From Candidatus Fermentibacteraceae bacterium (GTDB taxonomy: Bacteria; Fermentibacterota; Fermentibacteria; Fermentibacterales; JCC-6), in NCBI GenBank assembly GCA_029932015.1, contig JAOZQW010000128.1, forward strand, positions 1 through 6,516: a stretch of DNA of 6,516 nt, read 5' to 3'. Shown in pieces: positions 4,938-6,516 of the stretch (the stretch's first letter is position 1; the number at the start of each line of letters is the position of its first letter). Position numbers and translations under genes: made by a program. Under the pieces are notes generated by a model that made no database searches, was not told where the DNA came from, and saw only the letters and a list, made by a program, of their open reading frames with translations.

Positions 4938-5483
4938 ATGGCAGTTGATATCTGTCTCTTTCTGGACACGAATTCAGAAGAGGAGATAAGGAGGGTCTGG
5001 AGACTCCTTCGCACAAGAGGTATTTCTTCACCATTAATGCGTTCAGGAGGAAAACCTCATCTGACACTGGGCATATGGGACACTCTTGATACGAAGAGCA
5101 TCCTGCCGAGTATCCAGGATCTTGCCGGGGAACTCAAGGCATTCCCTGTGACATTCTCTTCCCTGGCAACATTCGGTGACCGGGGTGGGACCGTCTTTCT
5201 GGGCCCGGCGATCACACCTTCCCTCATCACCGTGCACAACCGTCTTTACACTATTCTCAGGGATATCTCCGAGCATTCGGAAGGGCTATACCGGCCCGAC
5301 TGCTGGGTGCCGCACTGCTCGCTGACCCTCGGCACTTCAGCTTCAGACCTTCCGGCAGCCTACTCCATCTGCATGGAGACTGTCAGCCTGCCGATACGGG
5401 GATGGATAAGAGAGATAGGACTGATAACATTCGATGAGAAGGAAGCCCGTTCCTTCAGGAGTTACTCGCTGAGCCCTCCATGA
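4938..5483 (+). CDS. 2H phosphoesterase, 2'-5' RNA ligase family
   Basis: A 181-residue protein with the two catalytic His-x-[Thr/Ser]-x signatures of the 2H phosphoesterase superfamily, P-H41-L-T-L-G and V-P-H126-C-S-L-T. They lie 85 residues apart, as expected when each comes from one lobe of the bilobal fold. The intervening F-P-V-T-F-S-S-L-A-T-F and G-T-V-F-L-G-P strands and the closing I-x-x-I-G-L-I-T-F are typical of the 2'-5' RNA ligase (LigT-like) branch. Such enzymes open 2',3'-cyclic phosphates on RNA or ligate 2'-5' ends. The cellular substrate here is unknown. It is transcribed alone and divergently from the secreted-protein operon. Its last 22 bases (5462-5483) overlap the end of lipA on the other strand, leaving no space for a terminator. 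Confidence 0.85.
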   Translation: MAVDICLFLDTNSEEEIRRVWRLLRTRGISSPLMRSGGKPHLTLGIWDTLDTKSILPSIQDLAGELKAFPVTFSSLATFGDRGGTVFLGPAITPSLITVHNRLYTILRDISEHSEGLYRPDCWVPHCSLTLGTSASDLPAAYSICMETVSLPIRGWIREIGLITFDEKEARSFRSYSLSPP

Positions 5484-6361
5484 GCCCCATCCGATGCAGG
5501 GAATGACAGGTCTGCATGAAATGAACTCCTGACAAGTGGACCTGAAGCTACCGATCTGAAGCCTATCGACTCCGCGAATGCCTTCCACTCGTCGAATTCG
5601 CGGGGATGCACGAATCGGTCAACAGCCAGATGCTCGGAGGTCGGCTGAAGGTACTGCCCCAGGGTCAGCATAGTGACTCCGGCCTCTCTCAGATCCGTAA
5701 TAGCTTTTCTGATGTCCTCAATCTCCTCACCCAGACCAGCCATCAGACCGCTCTTGAGCGGGGTGGAGGGACTCATCCGGCCGTATTTCCTGAGAACCTC
5801 AAGCGAGAGATCATAGGATGCTTCCGGGCGAACAGCGGGGAAGAGCGCTCTTACCGTCTCCAGGTTGTGATTGAATACATCCGGGGAAGCATCAGAGATG
5901 ATCTGCAGGGATGTCTCAGCCCCCCTGAAATCAGGAGTCAGAACTTCTATCATTGCTTCCGGGAGCAGCTTTCTTATCTCGGATACTGTCTTGGCGAAGT
6001 GACCCGCCCCGCCATCAGGAAGATCATCTCTCGTAACCGAGGTGACCACAACATAGGAAAGACCCATCTCGGCTGCCGCTCCGGCGACCCTTGCCGGTTC
6101 ATCAGGATCGGGAGGGGGAGGAGGGCAGGCGGAATGCTCGATGGCGCAGTAGCCGCATGTCCTGGTGCAAACACTGCCCAGTATCAGGAATGTTGCAGTG
6201 CCCCTCTGGTAGCAATGTCCCATGTTGGGACACCTGGCCTGACTGCAGACGGTCTCGAGATTGTGCTTCCTGAGTATGCTCCTGACTTCAGCGGCACCCT
6301 CAGCACCCATGGTCGGCATCCTCAGCCATGCCGGTTTGCTGCGTTTCTTCCTGTCAGACAT
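5462..6361 (-). CDS. lipA: Lipoyl synthase LipA
   Basis: A 299-residue radical-SAM enzyme that inserts two sulfur atoms into the octanoyl group on lipoyl domains. The auxiliary iron-sulfur cluster ligands are C39-x4-C44-x5-C50 (C-S-Q-A-R-C-P-N-M-G-H-C). The radical-SAM cluster is C65-x3-C69-x2-C72 (C-T-R-T-C-G-Y-C). Other hallmarks are D-P-D-E-P, V-V-T-S-V-T-R-D-D-L-P-D-G-G-A, the N-H-N-L-E-T-V strand, L-K-S-G-L-M-A-G-L-G-E, T-L-G-Q-Y-L-Q-P and the C-terminal R278-S-S-F-H motif that supplies the unusual serine ligand. Every key residue is present. A run of five prolines (80-84) before D-P-D-E-P is a small local expansion. The ATG at 6361 follows GGGGAG by seven bases and overlaps the lipB end by 8 bp. 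A longer reading from 6469 would run into lipB. Confidence 0.97.
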   Translation of the reverse strand: MSDRKKRSKPAWLRMPTMGAEGAAEVRSILRKHNLETVCSQARCPNMGHCYQRGTATFLILGSVCTRTCGYCAIEHSACPPPPPDPDEPARVAGAAAEMGLSYVVVTSVTRDDLPDGGAGHFAKTVSEIRKLLPEAMIEVLTPDFRGAETSLQIISDASPDVFNHNLETVRALFPAVRPEASYDLSLEVLRKYGRMSPSTPLKSGLMAGLGEEIEDIRKAITDLREAGVTMLTLGQYLQPTSEHLAVDRFVHPREFDEWKAFAESIGFRSVASGPLVRSSFHADLSFPASDGAHGGLSE

Positions 6362-6516
6362 GCTCGAACTCCCCAACGAGGATATCCAGTTCCGGCCCCT
6401 CCAGGACTGAAGCCGGAGTTTCAGTGAGAGCAGTGCCGAGACTATCCTCGAAAGCTGAATGCAGGGCATCTTCGACCGAACGGGCTGTCACTCCAGGAGC
6501 AAGCTCACCGAGAGAT
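6354..6516 (-). CDS. lipB: Octanoyltransferase LipB, C-terminal part (partial)
   Basis: An open frame enters from the right edge and reads 53 residues to TGA at 6354-6356. It begins S-L-G-E-L-A-P-G-V-T, continues A-R-S-V-E-D-A-L-H-S-A-F, and ends G-E-F-E-H-V. The S-L-G-E-L...V-T...V-E-x-A-L...A-F pattern is the C-terminal helix region of LipB. That enzyme moves octanoate from acyl carrier protein to lipoyl domains, the step before LipA. The gene overlaps lipA by 8 bp, the common lipB-lipA order. Catalytic residues lie outside the window. The roughly 25 residues after the expected end (T-E-T-P-A-S-V-L-E-G onward) look like an extra tail. The assignment depends partly on the neighbour. Confidence 0.75.
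   Translation of the reverse strand, partial: SLGELAPGVTARSVEDALHSAFEDSLGTALTETPASVLEGPELDILVGEFEHV

Noticed and set aside
5606..6427. A 273-codon open frame on the forward strand
   Set aside because: It is antisense to lipA, whose motifs are complete. The translation shows no recognisable domain and looks like the complement of GC-biased coding sequence.

Overview
The window is dense, gene-packed bacterial chromosome, probably from the Fibrobacteres-Chlorobi-Bacteroidetes (FCB) side of the tree. The clue is the secreted protein at 3394-4809, which ends in a Por-type (type IX secretion) C-terminal sorting domain. Base composition looks moderately GC-rich, and Shine-Dalgarno sites are purine-rich (GGAGG type). 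I cannot name the phylum from the sequence alone. A little-cultured FCB lineage is an inference, not an observation.

Layout. (1) 1-1615, forward strand, accessory: the last codons of a probable BrnT-like toxin, its CopG/BrnA-type antitoxin, then a complete DinJ-YafQ (RelBE superfamily) toxin-antitoxin pair with its own promoter and palindromic operator, then a GNAT acetyltransferase. The two gaps on either side of dinJ-yafQ carry the same two short words (CATGAACCAG and GTTATGCA) at nearly the same spacing. This makes the pair look like a ~672-bp mobile cassette. (2) 1612-4809, reverse strand: an operon-like run of a secreted beta-propeller-like protein with sorting tail, a tRNA-dihydrouridine synthase (Dus), and a LysM/TPR-like lipoprotein. 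(3) 4938-5483, forward: a 2H phosphoesterase of the 2'-5' RNA ligase family. (4) 5462-6516, reverse: lipA (lipoyl synthase) preceded by the 3' end of lipB (octanoyltransferase), the usual two-step lipoate biosynthesis operon.

How it fits together. lipB-lipA makes protein-bound lipoate for 2-oxoacid dehydrogenases and the glycine cleavage system. Dus modifies tRNA. The lipoprotein and the sorted protein are envelope or exported proteins of unknown role. The toxin-antitoxin genes at the left edge are self-contained modules with no evident link to the housekeeping genes. Genes are packed to overlap: ATGA between dus and the lipoprotein, 1 bp between dinJ and yafQ, 8 bp between lipB and lipA, and two convergent overlaps (4 bp at 1612-1615 and 22 bp at 5462-5483). 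No gap exceeds 300 bases, and I see no rRNA, tRNA, CRISPR array, insertion sequence or convincing intrinsic terminator.

The most interesting points are the paired repeats bracketing dinJ-yafQ, the operator sitting exactly between the -35 and -10 boxes, and the replacement of a catalytic histidine by arginine in the YafQ-like toxin.
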